NCBI GenBank assembly: GCA_028287545.1
Contig: JAQBPL010000021.1
Location: 1 to 6,799 of the forward strand
Direction: 5' to 3'
DNA: 6,799 nt
DNA from: Vulcanimicrobiota bacterium
GTDB lineage: Bacteria; Eremiobacterota; Eremiobacteria; Baltobacterales; Baltobacteraceae
The first letter of the stretch is position 1. Each line of letters opens with the position of its first letter. A program made the position numbers and the translations under genes. Shown here one piece after another: positions 1 through 5,904 of this stretch. Under the pieces are notes generated by a model. It saw nothing but the letters and a program-made list of their open reading frames with translations, did not search any database and was not told the origin of the DNA.

Positions 1-1074
1 GGCGTGCGGGTCGTCGACAAGCATTCCTCGGGCGGCGTCGGCGATACGGTCTCGCTGGTCGCGGTGCCGCTCGCCGCAGCCTGCGGCGTGCCGGTCGCGA
101 AACTCTCGGGCCGGGCGCTCGGGCACACCGGCGGGACGCTCGACAAACTCGAGGCGATTCCCGGCGTGCGGACCGATCTCTCGCCGGCCGCGTTCGTCGC
201 CCAGGTCGAGGGGATCGGGTGCGCCATCGCGGCGCAGTCGGCTCGGCTGGTTCCGGCCGACCGGCGGCTCTACGCCCTGCGCGACCGGACCGGCACCGTG
301 CCGTCGACCGGGCTGATCGCGAGTTCGATCGTCTCGAAAAAGATCGCCGGCGGCGCGGACGCGATCGTCTTCGACGTCAAAGCCGGGCGCGGCGCGTTCA
401 TGCGCACGGTCGAGGACGCGCTGGCGCTCTCGGAGACGCTGGTTGGGCTGGCGGCCCGGTTCGGGCGGCGGGCCTCGGCGCTGGTGAGCGACATGGAAGA
501 GCCGCTCGGCGCGGCCGTCGGCACCGGGATCGAAGCGGTCGAAGCGCGCGACTTTCTGCGCGGCGACGACCGCGATCCGCGGCTGGCGGAGGCGATCTTC
601 GCGGTCGTCCACGAGATGCTCCGCGTCGGCGGCGTCGCGGACGAGGAGATCGCGCCGCGCACGCTCGACGCACTCGGATCGGGTGCGGCCTACGAGCGCT
701 TCGCGCTGTTGGTCGAAGCCCAGGGCGGCAGCCGCGCGGCGCTCGACGGCCTTTCGGTAGACGGGCGGCGCACGAGCGCCCTGGCCGGCCGGTCCGGCGT
801 CGTCACCGCCATCGACGCCGTGGCGATCGGCGAGCAGGCACGCGAGCTGGTCGCCGCGAGCGGCCCGTTCGCCGGGATCCGGATCACGGCGCGGGTCGGA
901 ACGCCCGTCCGCGCCGGCGAGGTGCTGGCCGAATGTATCGGCGAGGGCGTGCCCGCCGCGACGATCGCGGCGGCGTTCACCCTCGGCGACGCCGCGCCCG
1001 CCGCGCGACCGCTGGTCGCGAAGATGGTGCGGGATGCGCAGATCGCCGTGCCGTCGAACGGGCTGCGCTCATGA
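1..1074 (+). CDS. deoA: Thymidine / pyrimidine-nucleoside phosphorylase, 5' end missing
   Basis: This enzyme splits pyrimidine nucleosides with phosphate into the free base and (deoxy)ribose-1-phosphate, in cytoplasmic nucleoside salvage. The reading frame is open at the window edge, and by comparison with E. coli DeoA about 78 N-terminal residues are missing. The visible 356 residues (counted from the GTG at 4) plus these give about 434, close to the family's usual 430-440. Visible motifs are the phosphate-binding DKHSSGGVGD (5-14), SGRALGHTGGTLDKLE (35-50), and the block YALRDRTGTVPSTGL through DVKAGRGAF (90-132). By alignment from memory, H7, R93, S108 and K112 match the pyrimidine-binding His85, Arg171, Ser186 and Lys190 of E. 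coli DeoA. The C-terminal alpha/beta domain runs to the TGA at 1072. That stop overlaps the hldD ATG, so the two genes are probably co-transcribed and translationally coupled. The family is very secure; thymidine-specific (DeoA) versus broad pyrimidine (Pdp) specificity cannot be settled here. Confidence 0.95.
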   Translation, partial: GVRVVDKHSSGGVGDTVSLVAVPLAAACGVPVAKLSGRALGHTGGTLDKLEAIPGVRTDLSPAAFVAQVEGIGCAIAAQSARLVPADRRLYALRDRTGTVPSTGLIASSIVSKKIAGGADAIVFDVKAGRGAFMRTVEDALALSETLVGLAARFGRRASALVSDMEEPLGAAVGTGIEAVEARDFLRGDDRDPRLAEAIFAVVHEMLRVGGVADEEIAPRTLDALGSGAAYERFALLVEAQGGSRAALDGLSVDGRRTSALAGRSGVVTAIDAVAIGEQARELVAASGPFAGIRITARVGTPVRAGEVLAECIGEGVPAATIAAAFTLGDAAPAARPLVAKMVRDAQIAVPSNGLRS

Positions 1075-2099
1075 GCGGGCGCATCGTCGTCACCGGAGCC
1101 GCCGGCCTGATCGGCAGCGCGCTCGTGCGGCAGTTGAACCTGGAAGGCATCGACGACATCGTCGCGGTCGATCGGCTCGGCACGAGCGAGAAATGGCGTC
1201 ACCTCGTCCCGTTGCGCTTTGCCGACTACCTCGACGCCGAGGAGTTCTTCCCGCGCATCGCAGCGGATCCGAACGCGTTCGGGAAGGTCGCGGGGGTCTT
1301 CCACTTGGGTGCCTGCTCCTCGACGACGGAACGCGATGCGTCGTATCTCATCGCGAACAACGTGCGCCGCTCGCAGGAGATCGCGCGCTGGGCGATCGCG
1401 CGCGACGCGCGCTTCGTGTACGCGTCGTCGGCCGCGACCTACGGTGCGCGCGAGAGCGACCTGCGCGAGGACCTCGACCCGCGCGAGCTTCGCCCGCTGA
1501 ACATGTACGGGTATTCGAAGCACCTCTTCGACCTGTGGATGCGGCGCGAAGGGTTGCTGCAGCGCGCGGTCGGGATCAAATACTTCAACGTGTACGGGCC
1601 GAACGAAGATCACAAGGGATCGATGCGCAGCGTCGTGGCAAAAGCCTACGAGCAGCTCGGCGAGCAGCCGGCGATCGAACTGTTCAAGAGCTACCGGCCG
1701 GGAATCGCCGACGGCGAGCAGACGCGCGACTTCCTCTACGTCAAGGACGCCGCCGCGATCACCGCGTATCTCGGCCGCACCGCCGCGGCCGCCGGACTCT
1801 ACAACGTCGGCGCGGGGCGCGACCGTTCGTGGAACGATCTCGCGCGCGCCGTGTTTGCCGCGCTCGATCGTCCCGCGCGCATCGCGTACGTCGAGATGCC
1901 CGAAGCGCTGCGCGGGAAGTATCAGTACCGGACCGTCGCGACGGTCGATCGCCTGCGCGCGGCGGGCTGGACCCGCGAGCCGACCTCGCTCGAAGACGGC
2001 GTCGCCGACTACGTGCGCAACTACCTGACGACCGGCGCCGTGCTCGGCGGCGAATCCGCCGCTGCGAGCCCGCTGCCGACGTTCTCCGCCACGAGGTAG
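1071..2099 (+). CDS. hldD: ADP-L-glycero-D-manno-heptose 6-epimerase
   Basis: HldD (RfaD) converts ADP-D-glycero-D-manno-heptose to the L,D form, the last step in making the heptose donor for LPS inner core; it is cytoplasmic and NADP-dependent. The 342-residue product is an extended short-chain dehydrogenase/reductase. It shows the Rossmann motif TGAAGLIG (8-15), the family signature GACSSTTE (80-87), YASSAATYG (117-125), the catalytic Y146-x3-K150 in MYGYSK, and YFNVYGPNEDHKGSM (171-185). K182 there corresponds to Lys178 of E. coli HldD. The ATG at 1071 was chosen because the protein then begins directly at the first beta strand; the frame is open further upstream, but that part lies over the phosphorylase gene and looks like a shadow. 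The start overlaps the upstream stop as ATGA. The core ends near YVRNYL (314-319). The last 23 residues are a low-complexity tail encoded where the gene overlaps the convergent glycosyltransferase. No other heptose-pathway gene (gmhA, hldE, gmhB) is in the window. Confidence 0.95.
   Translation: MSGRIVVTGAAGLIGSALVRQLNLEGIDDIVAVDRLGTSEKWRHLVPLRFADYLDAEEFFPRIAADPNAFGKVAGVFHLGACSSTTERDASYLIANNVRRSQEIARWAIARDARFVYASSAATYGARESDLREDLDPRELRPLNMYGYSKHLFDLWMRREGLLQRAVGIKYFNVYGPNEDHKGSMRSVVAKAYEQLGEQPAIELFKSYRPGIADGEQTRDFLYVKDAAAITAYLGRTAAAAGLYNVGAGRDRSWNDLARAVFAALDRPARIAYVEMPEALRGKYQYRTVATVDRLRAAGWTREPTSLEDGVADYVRNYLTTGAVLGGESAAASPLPTFSATR
2021..2099. other. 79-bp convergent coding overlap (hldD / glycosyltransferase)
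   Basis: The hldD stop (TAG, 2097-2099) lies beyond the glycosyltransferase stop (minus-strand TAG, 2021-2023), so both 3' ends are coding on both strands. In each protein the shared part begins just after the conserved core (HldD after YVRNYL, glycosyltransferase after GRPLYLV) and encodes a small Ala/Ser/Pro-rich tail. No intergenic terminator can exist here. Transcripts of the two genes should be complementary over this stretch. Confidence 0.9.
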
Positions 2100-3046
2100 A
2101 GCGGCCGGCCTTTGATCTCGTCATAGACGCGGCCGACGTATTCGCCCAGGATGCCGATCGTGATCAGCTGCACGCCGCCCAAGAACAGGATCGCGAAGAT
2201 CGTCGACGTGTAGCCCGGCAAGTTGTAGCCGGTGAAGATGCGGATGCCGATTTCGACTAGGCCGACGATGAAGGCTACGCCGCTCACGATGAAGCCGAAC
2301 CAGGTCGCCAAGCGCAGCGGAATCTCGCTGAACGCGGTGATCCCGTCGATGGCGAACCGTACCATCTTCGAGATCGGATACTTCGATGCGCCCGAGAAGC
2401 GCTCGGCGCGGTCGTACTCGATCCCCGTCTGGCGGTAGCCGACCCACGAGACCAAGCCGCGAATGAACCGGTGCCGTTCGCGCGAGTCACGCAGCGCCGC
2501 CACGACGCGCCGGCTCATCAGCCGGAAGTCGCCGGTGTCGACCGGGATCGACACGTTGGTCAGCCGTCGGATCGTCCGGTAGAACAGTGCGGCGGTCAAC
2601 AGCTTGAACCGGCTCTCGCCCTCCCGCCGCCGGCGGGTCGCGTAGACGACGTCGTAGCCCTCGCGGAATTTCCCGAGGAACGCTTCGATGAGCTCGGGCG
2701 GGTCTTGCAGATCGCCGTCCATCAACACCACGGCGTCGCCACTCGCTGCGTCGAGGCCGGCCGTCGCCGCGATCTGGTGCCCGAAGTTCCGAGAAAGCGA
2801 GATGATCCGCAGGTGCGGATCGGCCGCGGCTGCGTCGAGGAGGATCGCCAGCGTCGCGTCCCGGCTGCCGTCGTCGACGCAAATCAGCTCCCAGGCGGCC
2901 GGCTGGGTCGTCAGCCCTTCAACCACCGTGCGGAGGCGGCGGAGCAGTTCTCCAACGTTGTCTGCTTCGTTGTAGAGCGGGACCACAATGCTGAGCGTGG
3001 CCGCGGCATCACGGCGGACGATGACGCTAGGCGGGGAAGAGATCAC
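2021..3046 (-). CDS. Membrane family 2 glycosyltransferase, polyprenyl-phosphate (GtrB/ArnC/DPM1-like) type
   Basis: The 341-residue product probably transfers a sugar from a nucleotide sugar to undecaprenyl (or another polyprenyl) phosphate at the cytoplasmic face of the inner membrane. The GT-A fold begins SIVVPLYNEADNVGEL (19-34). It carries the nucleotide-binding VDDGS (57-61), LSRNFGHQIA (84-93), the metal-binding MDGDLQDPPE (109-118), DTGDFRLMSRR (170-180) and RFSGASKYPISKM (216-228). Two C-terminal membrane segments follow, at about 246-271 and 280-300, then the typical GEYVGRVYDEIKGRPLY (301-317). This layout is that of GtrB/ArnC/dolichol-phosphate-mannose synthase relatives; the sugar cannot be read from sequence. 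The start is taken as GTG at 3046 because no ATG lies between it and the core; the frame extends to 3532 but that part is antisense to the next two genes. The ribosome-binding site is weak. The gene is convergent with hldD and head-to-head with the secreted protein at 3053, so it appears to be a single-gene transcript with its promoter inside its neighbour. Confidence 0.9.
   Translation of the reverse strand: MISSPPSVIVRRDAAATLSIVVPLYNEADNVGELLRRLRTVVEGLTTQPAAWELICVDDGSRDATLAILLDAAAADPHLRIISLSRNFGHQIAATAGLDAASGDAVVLMDGDLQDPPELIEAFLGKFREGYDVVYATRRRREGESRFKLLTAALFYRTIRRLTNVSIPVDTGDFRLMSRRVVAALRDSRERHRFIRGLVSWVGYRQTGIEYDRAERFSGASKYPISKMVRFAIDGITAFSEIPLRLATWFGFIVSGVAFIVGLVEIGIRIFTGYNLPGYTSTIFAILFLGGVQLITIGILGEYVGRVYDEIKGRPLYLVAENVGSGLAAADSPPSTAPVVR
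3033..3041 (+). promoter_or_regulatory. Probable Shine-Dalgarno site for the gene at 3053
   Basis: GGGGAAGAG lies 11 bases before the ATG at 3053. It sits inside the antisense 5' coding part of the glycosyltransferase gene, because the two start codons are separated by only 6 bp (3047-3052). This purine run supports the ATG at 3053, which also gives a clean signal peptide. Confidence 0.5.
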
Positions 3047-3052
3047 CCACTC

Positions 3053-3484
3053 ATGTTCTCGCCGTTTGCCGCCCTGGCCCTCGCAGTCGTGCTGCTCGCC
3101 CAGGCCGGCTTGCCCGACCCGAGCGTCCCGCCCTCGCCCGTCGCTACCACGGTCGCCGCCGACGAACTGCGCCACGTCGGCGCCACGCCGCCGCCGCACG
3201 GGTACCCGAAGATTCACGACATCGCCCTCTCCTCGACCGACATCAAAGCCGGATCGCGGGTGCACGGGAGCGTCGTCACCTCCCCGAACGTCGGCTACGT
3301 CGAGGCGCGGATCGAGAACTACAACCTGGCGATGCATGCCGACGGTGAGGGCCGCTTCTCGCTCGCCTACACGGTGCCGTGGTGGCTGCCGCCCTGGCTG
3401 CGGCACGGCTACACGCTGCAGATCGTCGCCCGCTCCATCGACGGGGTCGAAGTCATCCGGCCGATCGGCATCCGCGTACACTAA
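3053..3484 (+). CDS. Small secreted protein, probable single Ig-like beta domain, function unknown
   Basis: I do not recognise a named family. The 143-residue product opens with a hydrophobic leader (FAALALAVVLLAQAG, 5-19) that looks like a Sec signal peptide, with cleavage likely near residues 17-19. A Pro/Ala-rich linker follows to about 50. Residues 52-143 alternate beta-strand-like segments: IHDIALSSTDIKAGSRV, SVVTSPNVGYVEARIEN, GEGRFSLAYTVP, YTLQIVARSIDGVEV, RPIGIRV. The pattern 'TSPNV..V', 'G.F...Y.VP' and 'A...DG' resembles bacterial Ig-like or fibronectin-like domains found in exported proteins; this is inference. There are no cysteines and no lipobox. It lies 7 bp upstream of the TRAP binding-protein gene on the same strand, so the two probably form an operon and act together in the periplasm or at the cell surface. 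Its start nearly abuts the divergent glycosyltransferase start. Confidence 0.75.
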   Translation: MFSPFAALALAVVLLAQAGLPDPSVPPSPVATTVAADELRHVGATPPPHGYPKIHDIALSSTDIKAGSRVHGSVVTSPNVGYVEARIENYNLAMHADGEGRFSLAYTVPWWLPPWLRHGYTLQIVARSIDGVEVIRPIGIRVH

Positions 3485-3491
3485 ACGGGCG

Positions 3492-4481
3492 ATGCGGCGA
3501 TCCGGGTTCGTCCTGGGGACTGCGGCGAGCATCGCGCTGCAGCGCCTGCCCGCGCGGGCTGCGGAATGGTCGTACAGCTACGCCCACAACCTGCCGGTCG
3601 GACACCCGCTGCACATCCGCACCGTGCAGATGTGGCACGAGGTGCGTGACGCGACGCGCGGGCGGCTCGACGTCACGGTGTTCCCCAACAACCAACTGGG
3701 TGCGGATCCCTCCGCGCTCGCGCAGCTCCGTTCCGGTGCGATCCAGTTCTTCACCGCATCGGGCGGGCTGATCGGCAGCGTCGTTCCGCTCGCGCAGATC
3801 GAGAACGTCGGCTTCGCGTTTCACGACGCGCCGGCTGCGTTCCGCGCGATGGACGGCGAGCTCGGCGCGATCGTGCGCGCGGCGATCGGCGCGAAAGAGC
3901 TCGTCGCGCTCGACCGCATGTGGGACAACGGGATGCGCCAGATCACCGCGAGCACGAAGCCCGTCGTGAGCGTCGGCGACCTCGCCGGCTTCAAGATCCG
4001 CACGCCGCCGAGCGCGCTCTGGGTCGACCTGTTCCAAACTCTCGGCGCCGCCCCAACGCCGATCCCGGGCGCCGAACTCTACCTCGCGCTGCAGACGCAC
4101 GTCGTCGATGGTCAGGAGAACGCGCTGGCCGGGATCGAGGCGACCCGGCTGTACGAAGTGCAGAAGTATCTCTCGTTCACCAACCACATGTGGGCCGGCT
4201 ATTGGATGCTCGCGAACGGCGAAGCGTGGAAGGCGCTGCCGCCCGACGTGCAGGCGATCGTGGTGCGCGCGAACGCGCGCTACGCGGCGAAGCAGCGGCG
4301 CGACGTCGCGCTGCTCAACGATTCGCTGGCCGATAAACTGCACCGCCGCGGCCTCGAAATGCACCACGTCGAACAGCGGCCGTTTCGCGAGAAGCTGCGC
4401 CCGTTCTACGCCAAGTGGAAAGCCGACTTCGGCGACCGCGCCTGGTCGGCGCTCGAGCGCTTCACAGGGACGCTGACGTGA
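3492..4481 (+). CDS. dctP: TRAP transporter solute-binding protein, DctP family
   Basis: Proteins of this family bind small organic acids (C4-dicarboxylates, sialic acid, aromatic acids, some amino acids) in the periplasm and deliver them to a DctQ/DctM sodium-driven permease. The 329-residue product has the usual length. It starts MRRSGFVLGTAASIAL, a leader with twin Arg at 2-3 that could be a Tat signal, with AxA-type cleavage at about 21-23. The mature part opens SYSYAHNLPVGHPLH (27-41), typical of the family. The signature region is clear: LAGFKIRTPPS (164-174), where R170 is the conserved Arg that normally binds the ligand carboxylate, then ELYLALQTHVVDGQEN (195-210). The ligand cannot be deduced. 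The ATG at 3492 lacks a strong ribosome-binding site; it lies 7 bp after the stop of the Ig-like protein, which suggests coupling. No permease subunit gene follows: the next gene is convergent and ends 31 bp away, so this is an orphan binding protein within the window. Confidence 0.93.
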   Translation: MRRSGFVLGTAASIALQRLPARAAEWSYSYAHNLPVGHPLHIRTVQMWHEVRDATRGRLDVTVFPNNQLGADPSALAQLRSGAIQFFTASGGLIGSVVPLAQIENVGFAFHDAPAAFRAMDGELGAIVRAAIGAKELVALDRMWDNGMRQITASTKPVVSVGDLAGFKIRTPPSALWVDLFQTLGAAPTPIPGAELYLALQTHVVDGQENALAGIEATRLYEVQKYLSFTNHMWAGYWMLANGEAWKALPPDVQAIVVRANARYAAKQRRDVALLNDSLADKLHRRGLEMHHVEQRPFREKLRPFYAKWKADFGDRAWSALERFTGTLT

Positions 4482-4512
4482 CGCATGTCATTGGCTTGGC
4501 GGGGTGGTGAGG

Positions 4513-5784
4513 CTAGCGCGAGTTACAGGGGCTTGCGACGATGTTGTTGCCGATGTTTCCGCCGTTCGCGCGCAGGTTGGCGAGCGCCGTCGCGATCGCG
4601 TTGTTCAACTCCGGGCCCTTTCCAGTTCCGAAGCGGATGCCGTCGACCGCCACGGCCGCGCATTTGCTCGCGCCGGAGAACTTCAGCATGATGATGCAGT
4701 TGTTCGCGCCGGCGGACTGCTGATTGCATTTCGAGAGCGCTTCGTAGACGGAGGCGTCCTCGTTCCGAGCGTCCGTGGACACGCCGACGATGCGCGTATT
4801 GGGCTGCATCGCGATGGCGCCGAACGCCGAGCCGCTCGCACCGAACGAGCCGCCGCCGCCGACTGCGTCGCCAACGTTGACCGGTCCGGCTGCACCAGCC
4901 GGCGCGGCCGGCGAGCCGGTACCCGCGCCCGCGCCGGGCGCGGCGCCCGTCGCGCCCGCCGCGATCGTCTGCGGCGCCGCGAGCGGCGTGCCGGAGGTCG
5001 AGAACGTCTTCGTCCACGCTACGCCGGGCGTCCAGATCGCGTCGTCGCTAAAGCGAACGCTCGCGACGGTGATCTTCTCGACTCTCATCTGCCGAATCTG
5101 CTGCGCCGTCCAGTTCAGGGCGTATGTCCAGCAGATGTCGTCGATGTTGATGCCCGGTGAGTACTTGCCGGATTTCGTCACCTCGAACGACTGCAATTGA
5201 GCATGGAAGTCATCGTAGAAGCGAAGGTCGACCTTGATCGCGGCAACATCTTTGTTCGAGATGTTCCGCCACGACAAGCACTGATGGAACGTCCGATCGG
5301 TGCGAGACTCGATCGACGAGGAGTACAGCACGATCGGCGAAGCGTCGTTTCCGACGAATTGGGCTTGCACGCGAAACGGCTCGGCAACGAACGCCGGGCC
5401 GCTCGCGGAATTGCACTTCGAGACGAGGACCGGCCCCACCTGATTCATCTTGCGCATGGCGTCGTTCTCGGCTTCGGCGGGAGTGTTGCCGCGTCCCCAA
5501 TTGTAACCGTCCCTCGATGGGGTCTGCACGATGGCTGCGCAGCGGTGCGCGGAGAACTCGACCTCGACGCGACAGTCGTTCGCGCCGTTCGTGTTCTGGT
5601 TGCAGTTCTGCAGGGCGGTGGTCCGAGCGGTGGCAGAGTCGGGAGCGTCGGCCATCCAGCCGAACTCCATGTGGTTGCCCACCGCGATCGCGCCCCACTT
5701 CTCGGCGGCCTGCGCGCGGCCCGCGGAGCAGACCCCGATCGAGACCGCGAGCATCACGGCAAGCAAAATCTTCAGAAGTCTCAA
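4513..5784 (-). CDS. Secreted protein with two DUF4189-like domains
   Basis: The 423-residue product has a clear signal peptide (MRLLKILLAVMLAVSIGV, cleavage likely AQA|AEKW at about residue 26). Residues 28-125 and 319-421 are homologous to each other and look like DUF4189. Each begins W/FGAIA and then has AL..CNQ....GAN(D/N)C, an aromatic-bounded beta strand, CAA and a terminal CN. The four cysteines match: C61, C71, C82, C124 against C353, C363, C375, C420, as expected if they form paired disulfides in the periplasm. Between them, residues 131-262 form an unassigned beta-rich domain with C169 and C218 (CLSWRNISNKDVAAIKVDLR is its best-defined strand pair). An Ala/Gly/Pro linker (264-318) leads to the second DUF4189 unit. 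DUF4189 has no settled function that I know, and none is claimed here. The start is TTG at 5784, supported by GGGAG six bases upstream; the in-frame ATG at residue 11 would break the signal peptide. It appears monocistronic and convergent with dctP. Confidence 0.85.
   Translation of the reverse strand: MRLLKILLAVMLAVSIGVCSAGRAQAAEKWGAIAVGNHMEFGWMADAPDSATARTTALQNCNQNTNGANDCRVEVEFSAHRCAAIVQTPSRDGYNWGRGNTPAEAENDAMRKMNQVGPVLVSKCNSASGPAFVAEPFRVQAQFVGNDASPIVLYSSSIESRTDRTFHQCLSWRNISNKDVAAIKVDLRFYDDFHAQLQSFEVTKSGKYSPGINIDDICWTYALNWTAQQIRQMRVEKITVASVRFSDDAIWTPGVAWTKTFSTSGTPLAAPQTIAAGATGAAPGAGAGTGSPAAPAGAAGPVNVGDAVGGGGSFGASGSAFGAIAMQPNTRIVGVSTDARNEDASVYEALSKCNQQSAGANNCIIMLKFSGASKCAAVAVDGIRFGTGKGPELNNAIATALANLRANGGNIGNNIVASPCNSR
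4831..4995 (-). other. Ala/Gly/Pro-rich low-complexity linker inside the DUF4189 protein
   Basis: This stretch encodes residues 264-318, made almost only of Ala, Gly, Pro, Thr and Ser (for example GATGAAPGAGAGTGSPAAP). It separates the middle domain from the second DUF4189 unit and is probably a flexible tether. The DNA is an irregular GC-rich repeat (runs of gcg/ccg), so it may vary in length between strains. Confidence 0.8.
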
Positions 5785-5790
5785 GAGTAT

Positions 5791-5795
5791 CTCCC
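5791..5795 (-). promoter_or_regulatory. Shine-Dalgarno site deciding the TTG start at 5784
   Basis: On the minus strand GGGAG is followed by a six-base spacer (ATACTC) and then TTG. This is the best ribosome-binding site in the window, and it fixes the rare TTG as start of the DUF4189 protein with a full signal peptide. Confidence 0.65.
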
Positions 5796-5811
5796 ACGCG
5801 AGCGAACGCGC

Positions 5812-5825
5812 CGTCTTATTAGACG
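5812..5825 (-). promoter_or_regulatory. Short palindrome with a -10-like box upstream of the DUF4189 gene
   Basis: CGTCT-TATT-AGACG is a perfect 5-bp inverted repeat with a 4-base loop, and it is one of very few AT-rich spots in the area. On the minus strand it contains TCTAAT (5823-5818), a possible sigma-70 -10 box, which would place transcription start about 25-30 bases before the TTG. No convincing -35 box was found at 16-18 bases. It could equally be a small operator or chance. Confidence 0.3.
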
Positions 5826-5865
5826 CCTGTTCGAGCGAGCCCTACCAGCCTCGGGTTTGACGCGC

Positions 5866-5904
5866 TGACAAAGGGGGCCCTTCGACGAGCTCAGGGTGAC
5901 AAAG
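5866..5904. repeat. REP-like dispersed repeat with 8-bp direct repeats
   Basis: The core CCCTTCGACGAGCTCAGGG (5878-5896) closely matches a dispersed intergenic repeat seen in many bacterial genomes as CCCTTCGACAAGCTCAGGG, which gives the familiar spurious peptide 'TLSLSKG' when translated (here TLSSSKG on the minus strand). The ends CCCT/AGGG are inverted. TGACAAAG occurs on both sides, at 5866-5873 and 5897-5904, enclosing 23 bases. The direct copies may be part of the repeat unit or a target duplication. The repeat covers the last codons and the stop of the acyltransferase-like gene. Recognition of the repeat family is from memory. Confidence 0.6.

Noticed and set aside
219..1070. Upstream extension of the hldD reading frame
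   Set aside because: It lies out of frame over the phosphorylase, is extremely Arg-rich, and HldD starts naturally at 1071.
690..1613. 307-codon open frame on the minus strand
   Set aside because: It is antisense to two secure genes and its peptide has no recognisable fold; long shadow frames are expected in high-GC DNA.
3047..3532. N-terminal extension of the glycosyltransferase frame
   Set aside because: The extension is antisense to the secreted protein and the start of dctP, and has a shadow-like Arg/Asp/Gly composition; the family core begins right after the GTG at 3046.
3453..4367. 304-codon open frame on the minus strand
   Set aside because: It is fully antisense to the well-supported DctP gene and shows no family motif.
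4482..4512. Terminator between the convergent dctP and DUF4189 genes
   Set aside because: The 31-bp gap has no clear GC-rich hairpin or T-run in either direction.
5716..5730. Possible lipoprotein cysteine (C19) in the DUF4189 leader
   Set aside because: The preceding residues I-G-V do not fit the lipobox, which needs Gly, Ala or Ser before Cys; a normal AQA|AEKW cleavage follows.
5197..5868. Plus-strand frame opposite the DUF4189 protein
   Set aside because: The minus-strand product has a signal peptide, paired domains and a ribosome-binding site; this frame has none of these.
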